Below are positions 1-8,395 of a stretch of 64,000 nt of DNA, one piece after another. Location of the stretch: assembly GCA_963758945.1 (NCBI GenBank), contig CAVWXY010000020.1:124001-188000 (forward strand), in the 5' to 3' direction. This stretch comes from VAZQ01 sp963758945. Its GTDB lineage: Bacteria > Pseudomonadota > Alphaproteobacteria > Rhizobiales > Xanthobacteraceae. The notes under the pieces are model-generated. The model worked only from the letters and a program-made list of their open reading frames with translations. It ran no database searches and had not been told where the DNA came from. The translations under genes and the position numbers were made by a program. Numbering within the stretch: the stretch's first letter is position 1; every line of letters begins with the position of its first letter.

Positions 1-257
1 AGAGGGCAGTTTCATAAGGCCGGCGGGACCTATAATGAGCGCATGAAAAGCCGTCAAGCCGCGCATTTGGCCGGCATCGGCTTCGTGTCCGCGTACCGCT
101 CGTGCCGCGGCAGAACCTGCCTTGATCGGGCCAAGATGCCGCGCCAAGGATTGATGAAATCGACCCGCGGGCGACCCGGCTGGCCGCGTTGGCGCAGCAC
201 CGGTCGCGGACCGGCAAGGTCGACGAAGCGGGATGCGGGCGGCAGGGATCGGACTCC

Positions 258-1115
258 GTGGGTTCATATCGCCTCACCGGTCGCGCGTTGGTCCTGGGCG
301 CAGCGGCGTTTGCCGTGACGGCGGTGGCGGATGCCGCGCAAGGCCGGGTCTTCTGCCAAGGCAAGCTCGATGCCCGTTACACCGTCACCCTGGCCGGTCT
401 GCCGATCGGCCAAGGCGCTTGGCTGATCGACATCGGCGATGATCATTTCACCGCTTCGGCAAGCGGCGCAACCTCCGGCTTGATGCGGGTCTTTGCCAGC
501 GGCCACGGACAGAGCGCGGCGCGCGGAAGCGTCTCCGGAGGCCAGCCCATCACGTCGAGCTACGCGTCTCACATCGTCACCGACCAGAAGACCGACGATG
601 TGCGCATGGTGATCAGCGCCGGCTCGGTGAAGGCATTTCATGCCGACCCACCCAACGTCGCAAGTCCGGATCGCGTTCCGGTCACCGACGCCCATCGGCG
701 CGGAGTGTCGGATCCGATGACGGCGTCGCTGATGCGGGTTCCGGGCAACGGCGACCCGCTCGCCCCACAGGCTTGCCAGCGCAAGCTGGCGATCTTCGAC
801 GGCCGTATGCGCTACGATCTGCAGCTGTCCTTCAAACGCTTCGAGGGCGTAAGGTCGGAGAAGGGTTATCAGGGCACCACGGTGGTCTGCGCGGTCCGTT
901 TTGCGCCGATTGCCGGCCACATTCCCGATCGCACGGCGATCAAGTATCTGATGCAATTGCGCGACATCGAGATGTGGCTGGCGCCGATCGCGGGCACTCG
1001 CGTGATGGTTCCCTACCGGGTTTCGGTACCGACTCCGATCGGGCTCGGCGTCATGCAAGCGACACAGTTTGTCTCCGGCCCGCAGCCGAGCAAGGCCAGC
1101 GCGAAGACGCAGTGA
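258..1115 (+). CDS. DUF3108 family secreted/periplasmic protein
   Basis: The 285-residue product matches my memory of the DUF3108 family, a beta-rich envelope protein of unknown function in alphaproteobacteria. I chose the GTG at 258 because it gives a short basic start, a hydrophobic stretch (RALVLGAAAFAVTAVADA) and an AQG cleavage-like site. An upstream ATG at 189 would add 23 Arg-rich residues in front of that signal. The mature part begins with an ARYTVTLAGLPIGQGAW segment typical of the family and has three Cys residues (in FCQGK, QACQR and VVCAV). The family often lies next to the SUV3-like helicase found downstream. The family call is fairly sure, the start moderately sure, and the role is unknown. 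Confidence 0.75.
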   Translation: MGSYRLTGRALVLGAAAFAVTAVADAAQGRVFCQGKLDARYTVTLAGLPIGQGAWLIDIGDDHFTASASGATSGLMRVFASGHGQSAARGSVSGGQPITSSYASHIVTDQKTDDVRMVISAGSVKAFHADPPNVASPDRVPVTDAHRRGVSDPMTASLMRVPGNGDPLAPQACQRKLAIFDGRMRYDLQLSFKRFEGVRSEKGYQGTTVVCAVRFAPIAGHIPDRTAIKYLMQLRDIEMWLAPIAGTRVMVPYRVSVPTPIGLGVMQATQFVSGPQPSKASAKTQ

Positions 1116-1945
1116 TGCGAGGCAAGGTCGGCTCGCGGGGCGCCTTTCCCGGGTTTCCGCAGTCAAGCCCCCGTTGTTAACCGGTTCGAGCTTTCGCCGC
1201 GATCGTCATGTCCTCCCCGTTACATGATTTGGTGGTATGGTTGGAGGGCGCCACGACATGTGGCCGTGAACGAAGTCCGACTGGCATCGAGTCAGCGATT
1301 CGGGCGCGATTCGTTCGGGACTCGTTCCACAGCTTAAACACAGGGCTCCCCACAGCGCTCCTCTAGGTCGAATTGCGACGCACCGACCGCGCGAAATGGG
1401 GGAGAGGACCGCTTCCGTCGCCAGTCGAGACACAACGTGCAACCACAGGGCGCCGCCCGAAAAAATGCACCGCATGGCACGAGGGCCGCCGGTGCCTGCG
1501 ACGGACTGAAAGCCGGCAGGTCGATCGCCCTCGAGCCGGGGCGCGATCATCGTTTGCAGGCGCGCACCGAAGGCAGAGTTGCCTGCTTCGTGGCCGACGT
1601 TCGTTGTTCGCCGACGATTCATCGCATGTCGAGTTTGGCTGCGGATAAGCTCAAACATCGCGCATTGGTCGCATGAGGTGCGGTGGAACCGCTGCGACCG
1701 GTTCGCGCCGATCCCGCGCCTATCGGGGCCCCAATGGGCGTTTGCCGGATATGGAGGAAGCATGTATCTTCCAGGCCGCGAGATGCGCGCGCGGCCCGAG
1801 GCGCTGCTGAAAATGGACGGCAGGAGTCCAACCACGCCGCACGATCTGCTACCTACAATTCTTGCGAATTTCACTGCGCCCGCCGCAGAGTGATGGACGG
1901 CATCACGCAGCAGCATCCGTTGTCGACCCCAGCTTTCGACCGTTA
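1116..1945. other. Long intergenic stretch, no gene recognised
   Basis: About 830 bases separate the DUF3108 gene from the helicase start. Open frames exist on both strands, the longest about 236 codons on the minus strand. They are Arg/Ser/Pro/Cys-rich, have no recognisable domain or clear ribosome site, and look like chance frames in GC-rich DNA. I see no tRNA, rRNA or strong rho-independent hairpin. A promoter for the helicase operon presumably lies near the right end, but I cannot point to it. Confidence 0.5.
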
Positions 1946-4900
1946 ATGCCCATCTCCTTCTCCTCTCCGACCAATCGCGGCTCCGGCGCCCGCGGCTCCG
2001 GCGTCACAGCCGTGCTCGGGCCGACCAATACCGGCAAGACGCATCTCGCCATCGAGCGCATGCTCGGCCATTCCTCCGGCATCATCGGCCTGCCGCTCAG
2101 GCTGCTGGCGCGCGAAGTGTACAACAAGGTCGCTGCGCGGGTGGGCGCCGACGCGGTCGCGCTCATCACCGGCGAGGAGAAGGTCAAACCGCCGAATCCG
2201 CGCTACTGGGTGTCGACCGTGGAGGCGATGCCGCGCGATCTCGATGTCGCGTTCCTCGCCATCGATGAGGTGCAGCTCGGCGCCGATCTCGAGCGCGGCC
2301 ACGTCTTCACCGATCGTATGCTCAATCGCCGCGGGCGCGAGGAGACGTTGGTGCTCGGCGCCCAGACGGTGCGACCGATGGTCGAGCGACTGCTCCCGGG
2401 CGCCCATGTGCTGACGCGGCCGCGGCTGTCGCAGCTCTCGTTCGCGGGCGAGAAGAAGATCACGCGCCTTCCCCGCCGCTCCGCCGTCGTCGCCTTCTCC
2501 GCCGACGAGGTCTACTCCATCGCAGAATTGATCCGCCGCCAGCGCGGCGGCGCTGCCGTGGTGCTCGGCGCGCTGAGCCCGCGCACGCGCAACGCACAGG
2601 TGGCGCTCTACCAGTCCGGCGATGTCGAATATCTCGTCGCCACCGACGCGATCGGAATGGGGCTCAATCTCGACGTCGATCACGTCGCCTTCGCGTCCGA
2701 CCGCAAGTTCGACGGCTATCAGTTCAGAAAGCTCAATCCGGCCGAACTGGCGCAGGTCGCCGGCCGCGCCGGCCGCGCCACCCGCAACGGCACATTCGGC
2801 ACGACCGGCCGATGCCCGCCGTTCGAGACCGAGCTTGCGCAAGCGCTCGAAACCCATTCCTTCGAGCCGATCAAGATGCTGCAATGGCGCAACTCCGCGC
2901 TGGACTTTTCCTCCGTCGGCGCGCTGCAGGCCTCGCTTGCCGATACGCCGAAAGAGAGCGGCCTCACCCGCGCGCCCATCGCCGAGGACATCCTGGTCCT
3001 CGAGCATGCCGCGCGCGACGACGACACCCGAGCGCTCGCGACGAGGCGCCAAGCAGTCGAGCGGCTGTGGGACGTCTGTCAGGTGCCGGATTATCGCAAG
3101 ATTTCGCCCGCCACCCACGCCGAGCTCGCCACGACGCTCTACGGCTTCCTGATGCGGGAGGGAGCGATCCCCACCGATTGGTTTGCCCGCCAGGTCGAGC
3201 AAGCGAACCGCGACGACGGCGATATCGACACGCTGTCGAACCGCATCGCTCATATCCGCACCTGGACTTTTGCCGCCAACCGTCCCGACTGGCTCGCCGA
3301 TCCCGAGCATTGGCAAGGCGTCACGCGCGCGGTCGAGGACAAGCTGTCGGATGCCTTGCACGAACGATTGACCGAGCGTTTCGTCGACCGGCGTACCAGC
3401 GTGCTGATGCGGCGCCTGCGTGAGAATACGGTCCTCGAGACCGATATCAGCAAGAGCGGAGAAGTCGTCGTCGAAGGCCACGCCATCGGCCGGCTCGACG
3501 GCTTCATGTTCACACCCGACGTCTCCAGCGCCGGCTCGGAAGCGAAGGCGCTCGCCGGCGCGGCGCAAAAGGCACTCGCGGGAGAGATCGACGCGCGCGC
3601 CACACGCCTGGCGCACGCGTCGGATGGGCAATTAGTGCTCGCGTCCGACGGCACCGTCAGGTGGCTCGGCCAGCCGGTCGCTAGGCTCGCGGCCGGCGAA
3701 GAGGCGCTCAAGCCGCGCCTGCGCATCATCGCCGACGAACATCTCACCGGCGCGCCGCGCGATGCGGTGCAAGCTCGGCTCGATCTCTGGCTCAAGTCGC
3801 ACATCGAGAGACTTTTGGAGGCGCTGTTCCGCCTCTCCGCCGCCGATGACGTCACCGGCATCGCGCGCGGCGTCGCGTTCCAGCTTACCGAAGCCCTCGG
3901 CGTGCTCGATCGTCAAAAGGTCGCAGAGGAGGTCAAGGGCCTCGATCAGCCCGCACGCGCTACGCTGCGCAAATACGGGGTGCGCTTCGGCGCCTATCAC
4001 GTCTACCTGCCGGCGCTGCTCAAGCCGGCCCCGCGGATGCTCGCGACGCAGCTCTGGGCGCTCAAGCACGGTGGCTCGGAGGGCAAGGCGCTCGACGCGA
4101 TCCAGCAGCTTGCCGGCAGCGGCCGCACCTCAATCGCCGGCGATCCGACCGTCGCCAAGCCGCTCTACCACATCGCGGGCTATCGGCTGTGCGGAGAGCG
4201 CGCCGTTCGCGTCGACATCTTGGAGCGGCTAGCCGACCTCATCCGTCCGGCACTGGCGTGGAGGGCAGGTGCCGGCGGCACCAGGCCGCCCGGCGCGATC
4301 GATGGCTTTGGCTTCACCGTCACCGCCGGCATGATGTCGCTCGCCGGTTGTTCGGGCGAGGATTTTGCCTCCGTGCTGCGTTCGCTCGGCTATCGCTTGG
4401 AGAAGCGCCCGAAACCGGCCGAGCCACCGCCGGCGTCTGCAGAATCTGCGGCGCCTGCCGTTCTTTCGGCGGACGCCGCGCCGGCCGACGAGGCCGCCGC
4501 GTCGGCGCTCGCGTGTGAGCGAGAGCCCAGCCCCGGGGCGGCGGCCGAGACGCCGGAGGCAATTCCTGCGTCGGCTGGGTCGGAAGCGGCGGATGTGGCC
4601 GCATCCAGCATTTCCAGCGAGCCGCTGGAACTCGCGGGCCAGCCGATGCCAGCCGAGATGGCCGAGGCGGTGATCGGTGTTTCTGAAGCCCCCGCACTCG
4701 CGATCTCCGAGCAGGTCGAGGCGGCGGCGGAGATCACTGACGTGTCGGACGCGCCGCAGCCGGCGCACGCTGCGTCAAAAGCGGAGCCGATCACGACTGA
4801 ATTCATCGACGTCTGGCGACCCGGCCGCCGTGACGAGCATACGCGCAAGCCGCGCCATGAACATCGCCCGCGTCCGCGCCGTCCGCAGCGCCCGATCGAG

Positions 4901-5296
4901 GCGCCGCTTGCCGCCGCCGCCTCCGATGCCACCGCCGCTGCGGCGGCCACCACCGCCGCGGCGGGCCCCGCCGAGCATCCCGCCGAGCCGGCGCCCGCGG
5001 CCGGCGAGCGCCCGAAGGACGCCGGACGCCAGCGTCACCGTCGTCCCGACCGCGGCGAGCGCTCGGAACGTCAGCCACGCCCGGACCGCTCCTCGCATCA
5101 CGCGCGCACCGAGCAGCTCGATCGGCCGCCGCGCGGTGACCGTCCGGATCGCGATCCGGCGTTGCGCGCGAAATACATCAAGGGACGCGGCGATGGCAGG
5201 GACCGCCGTGACCGCGAGCCCGACCCGAACTCGCCGTTCGCCAAGCTCGCGGCGCTGAAGGAGCAGCTCGAGGCGAACGCCAAGGAACCGCGCTGA
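1946..5296 (+). CDS. SUV3-like superfamily II RNA helicase with long C-terminal tail
   Basis: This 1116-residue protein resembles mitochondrial SUV3 and its alphaproteobacterial relatives, ATP-driven RNA helicases thought to help RNA turnover. Walker A GPTNTGKT lies at residues 25-32 and the DEVQ box at 107-110. Motif VI (AGRAGRATRNG) lies near residue 270. The ATG at 1946 is preferred over an in-frame start at 1862 because the P-loop usually sits close to the N terminus. From about residue 830 the sequence becomes low-complexity, first Ala/Glu/Pro-rich, then strongly basic with many Arg/His/Asp, which fits a flexible RNA-binding tail. The next gene, an S4 RNA-binding protein, starts 24 bases after the stop, so the two are probably co-transcribed. 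The helicase class is sure; its substrate is inferred. Confidence 0.88.
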   Translation: MPISFSSPTNRGSGARGSGVTAVLGPTNTGKTHLAIERMLGHSSGIIGLPLRLLAREVYNKVAARVGADAVALITGEEKVKPPNPRYWVSTVEAMPRDLDVAFLAIDEVQLGADLERGHVFTDRMLNRRGREETLVLGAQTVRPMVERLLPGAHVLTRPRLSQLSFAGEKKITRLPRRSAVVAFSADEVYSIAELIRRQRGGAAVVLGALSPRTRNAQVALYQSGDVEYLVATDAIGMGLNLDVDHVAFASDRKFDGYQFRKLNPAELAQVAGRAGRATRNGTFGTTGRCPPFETELAQALETHSFEPIKMLQWRNSALDFSSVGALQASLADTPKESGLTRAPIAEDILVLEHAARDDDTRALATRRQAVERLWDVCQVPDYRKISPATHAELATTLYGFLMREGAIPTDWFARQVEQANRDDGDIDTLSNRIAHIRTWTFAANRPDWLADPEHWQGVTRAVEDKLSDALHERLTERFVDRRTSVLMRRLRENTVLETDISKSGEVVVEGHAIGRLDGFMFTPDVSSAGSEAKALAGAAQKALAGEIDARATRLAHASDGQLVLASDGTVRWLGQPVARLAAGEEALKPRLRIIADEHLTGAPRDAVQARLDLWLKSHIERLLEALFRLSAADDVTGIARGVAFQLTEALGVLDRQKVAEEVKGLDQPARATLRKYGVRFGAYHVYLPALLKPAPRMLATQLWALKHGGSEGKALDAIQQLAGSGRTSIAGDPTVAKPLYHIAGYRLCGERAVRVDILERLADLIRPALAWRAGAGGTRPPGAIDGFGFTVTAGMMSLAGCSGEDFASVLRSLGYRLEKRPKPAEPPPASAESAAPAVLSADAAPADEAAASALACEREPSPGAAAETPEAIPASAGSEAADVAASSISSEPLELAGQPMPAEMAEAVIGVSEAPALAISEQVEAAAEITDVSDAPQPAHAASKAEPITTEFIDVWRPGRRDEHTRKPRHEHRPRPRRPQRPIEAPLAAAASDATAAAAATTAAAGPAEHPAEPAPAAGERPKDAGRQRHRRPDRGERSERQPRPDRSSHHARTEQLDRPPRGDRPDRDPALRAKYIKGRGDGRDRRDREPDPNSPFAKLAALKEQLEANAKEPR

Positions 5297-5320
5297 GGCG
5301 TAAGGCTTGGACGAGGAGCG

Positions 5321-5692
5321 TTGGACCGCCAGCGTATCGATAAGTGGCTCTGGCATGCTCGCGTGGTGCGCACGCGCTCGCAGGCGGCGGCGCTCGCCGC
5401 CGCTGGGTACGTGCGGATCAACGGCCAACGCGTCGACGCGCCGAGCCGCGCGGTACGGCCGGGCGACGTCATCACGGTCGCGCTCGATCGCGCCGTACGG
5501 GTGCTCAGGGTCGTTGCCTTCGCCGAGCGCCGCGGCTCGGCTGATGACGCCCGTAGCCTCTGCGAGACGCTCGAGCCAGCGCTGCCGGCCGGGCGGCCTC
5601 CGCCCCCCGGCCTGCGGGAGCCGGGTGCGGGGCGACCGACCAAGCACGAGCGGCGCGCGACCGAACGCCTGCGCGCGAAGGATGGCGGGTGA
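5321..5692 (+). CDS. S4-domain RNA-binding protein (HslR-like)
   Basis: The 123-residue product opens with an S4 RNA-binding fold: RIDKWLWHARVVRTRSQAA followed by a GYVRINGQRV turn and a V(R)PGDVI strand. That is the pattern of the HslR/ribosome-associated heat-shock family, which binds structured RNA such as stalled 50S-tRNA complexes. The only fitting start is a TTG at 5321. It sits 24 bases after the helicase stop, with a GAGG-like stretch (gacgaggagcg) just upstream. The C-terminal third is Pro/Gly/Arg-rich. Its place directly behind an RNA helicase suggests a shared RNA-handling job; that link is inference. Confidence 0.82.
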   Translation: MDRQRIDKWLWHARVVRTRSQAAALAAAGYVRINGQRVDAPSRAVRPGDVITVALDRAVRVLRVVAFAERRGSADDARSLCETLEPALPAGRPPPPGLREPGAGRPTKHERRATERLRAKDGG

Positions 5693-5830
5693 GCGTTGTC
5701 GGGTGATTGGCCGGCCGCGCCGCGGCGCCCGGCATCTGGCAAATGGGATCGCAAACCGCCAACTCTTGCTTGCCACCGGCCCATGCGCTACTAGCGCGCT
5801 TTCAGGCTAAGTGGGACCGGTTAGCCGCAC

Positions 5831-5855
5831 CCAAGTCGGCCTCTGACCGACTTGG
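5831..5855. repeat. Perfect 9-bp inverted repeat upstream of fdxA
   Basis: The arms ccaagtcgg (5831-5839) and ccgacttgg (5847-5855) are perfectly complementary around a 7-base loop. No T-run follows on either strand, so it is not a standard terminator. It lies in the roughly 300-base gap between the S4 gene and fdxA, about 135 bases before the fdxA start. It could be an RNA hairpin in the fdxA leader or a protein-binding palindrome. I see no gene in this gap. Confidence 0.5.
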
Positions 5856-5990
5856 CCGCCCGAAGCTGCCGACCTCGGGTCGCCCCGGGATCGGAGAAGA
5901 CGCGCTCATCATGCGTTGCAGCGTGTTCGGACGCACGGCAGGATGGCCATTTGCCGAACGCGCTCGAGCGTGCCTGCGGAGAAGTCACGA

Positions 5991-6329
5991 ATGACGTATG
6001 TCGTCGTCGAAAGTTGCATTAAGTGCAAATACATGGATTGCGTCGAGGTGTGCCCCGTCGATTGCTTCTACGAGGGCGAGAACATGCTCGTGATCCACCC
6101 CGACGAGTGCATCGATTGCGGGGTGTGCGAGCCGGAATGTCCGGTCGAGGCGATCAAGCCCGACACCGAGCCGGGGCTGGAGAAGCTGCTCAAACTCAAC
6201 GCCGATTTTGCGAAGATCTGGCCCAACATTACGGCGAAGAAGGAGCCGCCGGACGACGCCAAGGCCTGGGAAGACGTGCCCAATAAGCTGGAGACCTCCT
6301 TCTCCCCCAATCCCGGAACCGGTGACTAG
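5991..6329 (+). CDS. fdxA: 7Fe ferredoxin FdxA
   Basis: This 112-residue soluble electron carrier has the cysteine layout of FdxA-type 7Fe ferredoxins. Cys9, Cys17 and Cys50 fit the [3Fe-4S] cluster, and Cys21, Cys40, Cys43 and Cys46 fit the [4Fe-4S] cluster, in the segments CIKCKYMDC, VCPVDC and CIDCGVCEPECP. The start at 5991 gives the usual MTYVV N terminus. Length and the acidic C-terminal extension match alphaproteobacterial relatives. It sits between the S4 gene and carD, an arrangement I recall from Bradyrhizobium relatives. Its redox partner cannot be read from the sequence. Confidence 0.95.
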   Translation: MTYVVVESCIKCKYMDCVEVCPVDCFYEGENMLVIHPDECIDCGVCEPECPVEAIKPDTEPGLEKLLKLNADFAKIWPNITAKKEPPDDAKAWEDVPNKLETSFSPNPGTGD

Positions 6330-6372
6330 GCCTCGCCGTTAACCAGGCGTGACGAAAATGTAATGCTGAAAT

Positions 6373-6391
6373 GCCCTAAATCGGGCTTTTT
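6373..6391 (+). terminator. Weak rho-independent terminator after fdxA
   Basis: A short GCCC/GGGC stem (6373-6376 with 6383-6386, loop taaatc) is followed by five T residues. The stem is only 4 bp, so termination may be partial. It lies between the fdxA stop and the putative carD promoter. Confidence 0.5.
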
Positions 6392-6406
6392 CGGCGCCGT
6401 AAGGCT

Positions 6407-6434
6407 TTGATTTCGACGAAAAATGTGTTATACA
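6407..6434 (+). promoter_or_regulatory. Candidate sigma70-type promoter for carD
   Basis: TTGATT at 6407-6412 and TATACA at 6429-6434 are separated by 16 bases. They lie in an unusually AT-rich patch of this GC-rich region, directly behind the fdxA terminator. The predicted start of transcription is about 85 bases before the GTG start of carD. Confidence 0.55.
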
Positions 6435-6525
6435 GCTTCAAAATGAGCAAAAACACCGCACCCGAGCCGCTCCCCCTGGGGAGCATTATTTTTCGGGCTG
6501 TTCCGAGAAACCCGCAACTAGGGAC

Positions 6526-7305
6526 GTGAGATCCACGCAAAAAGCCGTGGCTGGAAAAACGCGCCATCGGTCGAAGAGGACCACCGCCACAACCCGGCGG
6601 ACAAAGAAGACCTCAGCCGGCGTTCGCCGGAGGGCATCGCAAGCTCCCCGCGCGGCGTCGCGACGGGGGGCCCCTGTGGCCAAGACACCCGTCCGCCGCA
6701 AGCCGGACGAAGGAGCTTCTCCCGGCATGACCAGCAAGAAGACCACTCAGCGTCAGGGCTTCAAGACCAACGAGTTCATCGTCTATCCGTCCCACGGCGT
6801 GGGTCAGATCATCTCGATCGAGGAACAGGAGGTTGCGGGGGCCAAGCTCGAGCTGTTCGTCATCAACTTCGTCAAGGATAAGATGACGTTGCGGGTCCCG
6901 ACCGCGAAGATCGTGTCCGTCGGGATGCGCAAGTTGGCCGAGCCGCCCCTGGTCAGGCGGGCGCTGGAGACGCTCAAGGGCCGTGCCCGCATCAAGCGCA
7001 CCATGTGGTCGCGCCGCGCGCAGGAATACGAGGCCAAGATCAATTCCGGCGATATCGTCGCGATTGCCGAGGTGGTGCGCGACCTCTATCGCTCGGACAC
7101 ACAGCCGGAACAGTCGTACTCGGAGCGGCAACTCTACGAGGCCGCGCTCGATCGGCTCTCGCGCGAGATCTCGGCGGTGCAACGCATCACTGAGACCGAA
7201 GCGATCAAGGAGATCGAGGCCGCCCTTGCCAAGGGTCCGCGGCGCGGACCCAAGCCTGCCGATGGCGAGGACGAAGACGTGGTCGTGGAGGAAGAGGCGG
7301 CGTAA
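6526..7305 (+). CDS. carD: CarD family transcriptional regulator
   Basis: CarD/CdnL proteins bind RNA polymerase beta and stabilise open promoter complexes. From about residue 76 the product has the RNAP-interacting domain (FKTNEFIVYPSHGVGQI, then FVINFVKDKMTLRVP). A helical DNA-contacting domain follows (GRARIKRTMWSRRAQEYE, then a YSERQLYEAALDRL helix), and the tail is acidic. The first 67 residues are basic and low in complexity (Lys/Arg/Thr/Ala). Relatives in this group often have such a leader, so I kept the GTG at 6526. The ATG at 6727 would give a shorter protein holding the whole CarD domain. Promoter and terminator candidates on both sides suggest a single-gene transcript. Confidence 0.9.
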   Translation: MRSTQKAVAGKTRHRSKRTTATTRRTKKTSAGVRRRASQAPRAASRRGAPVAKTPVRRKPDEGASPGMTSKKTTQRQGFKTNEFIVYPSHGVGQIISIEEQEVAGAKLELFVINFVKDKMTLRVPTAKIVSVGMRKLAEPPLVRRALETLKGRARIKRTMWSRRAQEYEAKINSGDIVAIAEVVRDLYRSDTQPEQSYSERQLYEAALDRLSREISAVQRITETEAIKEIEAALAKGPRRGPKPADGEDEDVVVEEEAA

Positions 7306-7336
7306 GCCCGCTTCCGCCAGCGTCAACGCGACACGA

Positions 7337-7362
7337 GGCCCGGCAGCAATGTCGGGCCTTTT
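7337..7362 (+). terminator. Rho-independent terminator of carD
   Basis: The stem ggcccg (7337-7342) pairs with cgggcc (7353-7358) and can be extended by two more pairs around the loop agcaat. Four T residues (7359-7362) follow. It lies 32 bases after the carD stop. Confidence 0.85.
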
Positions 7363-7457
7363 CATCTGGTGGAAGCGAACCGGCCCGCCATGATGGTCCT
7401 CGCCGGCTGGAACCGGGGACAATTCTCGCGCTCCGACCGGAAAGAACGACCGAAGAA

Positions 7458-8285
7458 ATGTCCCGACGCAGCCATAATTACGCTCGGTTTGCGCAGAAGA
7501 TGGACGGGCGTTTGGGGAAAGTGGCGTGGGGGGACATGCAGGGGCGGTCTAGCTATATCAACATGAGCATGGTGGCTTGCCTCGCCGTTCTGGGCGGGGC
7601 GGGGATCGGTGGTCTCGCCGCGGGCTTCAACGCGCGCGGGAACCTTGCCCAGGAGCCATCGCCCGCGGTTTTGGCGGCAGTCGCCGAGATGGCGCCGGCG
7701 GAAACCGTGAATTTGCGCTTCCCGGCGGATTGGTCGGAAGCGGCCGCTGAGGCAGCGTCACAAAGGGTGGCCGCATTGGCGTCCGCCGCGGCCGAGCGGG
7801 CGGCAGAGACCTCACCTCGCAGGATGGCATTGGCTTCCGCTGACAGCGGAATAGTGCTGTTCAGTCCGAACCCCACCTTGCCGGTGGCGGCCGCTCCGGC
7901 GACGGCCGCGGCTTCGCCCTCCGCGGAGCCGATGCCGATGCCGAGACCGAGGCCGGCCGACTTGGCAGCGAAGGCGGCCGCCGCGAAACTCCGGTCCAAC
8001 GCGGTGCTCAACGACGCGCAGATCGCCGGTATCAAGAAACGGCTCAACCTGACGCCGGATCAGGAGCGCTACTGGCCGGCGGTCGAAGCCGAGTTGCGCA
8101 AGATGGAATACGCCAAGCAGTCGGGCGGCAGCCGCACGGCGTCGGTCGACATGAGCAGAGTGAACGTCGAAGGCCTCAAGTCGGCCGGGTATCCGCTCGT
8201 AATGAGCTTCAGCGACGACCAGCGGCGGGAACTCCGATCGCTCGCCCATCTCCTGGGCCTCGAGAATGCGATGGCGGGGCTCTGA
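7458..8285 (+). CDS. Membrane-anchored protein of unknown function
   Basis: The 275-residue product has a basic N terminus and one membrane segment at about residues 36-56 (MSMVACLAVLGGAGIGGLAA). A long Ala/Pro-rich linker follows. The C-terminal domain of about 90 residues starts at a KKRLNLTPDQERYWPAVEAEL motif, which recalls the LTxxQ helices of Spy/CpxP-like proteins (a Trp-Pro after the helix, then a second helix). I infer a single-pass inner-membrane protein with a periplasmic helical domain. The ATG at 7458 follows a gaccgaagaa stretch that could act as a weak ribosome site. Terminators flank it on both sides, so it is probably transcribed alone. The function is unknown. Confidence 0.65.
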   Translation: MSRRSHNYARFAQKMDGRLGKVAWGDMQGRSSYINMSMVACLAVLGGAGIGGLAAGFNARGNLAQEPSPAVLAAVAEMAPAETVNLRFPADWSEAAAEAASQRVAALASAAAERAAETSPRRMALASADSGIVLFSPNPTLPVAAAPATAAASPSAEPMPMPRPRPADLAAKAAAAKLRSNAVLNDAQIAGIKKRLNLTPDQERYWPAVEAELRKMEYAKQSGGSRTASVDMSRVNVEGLKSAGYPLVMSFSDDQRRELRSLAHLLGLENAMAGL

Positions 8286-8313
8286 TCGGAGCCTCGCATC
8301 TCTGACCGTTCGC

Positions 8314-8338
8314 GCCCGGCCGATGCGCCGGGCTTTTT
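8314..8338 (+). terminator. Strong rho-independent terminator
   Basis: The perfect 7-bp stem gcccggc (8314-8320)/gccgggc (8327-8333) around a 6-base loop is followed by five T residues. It ends the transcript of the upstream membrane-anchored protein. Confidence 0.88.
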
Positions 8339-8395
8339 GTTGCGTGCTCGGCTAGACTTCGGCCGATCGGCATCAGAACACGACGGGAGACGAAC

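Noticed and set aside
264..1166. 300-codon minus frame opposite the DUF3108 gene
   Set aside because: Antisense shadow; His/Arg-rich composition and a clear gene on the other strand.
1206..1916. 236-codon open frame on the minus strand
   Set aside because: Arg/Ser/Cys-rich, no domain, no ribosome site; typical chance frame in GC-rich DNA.
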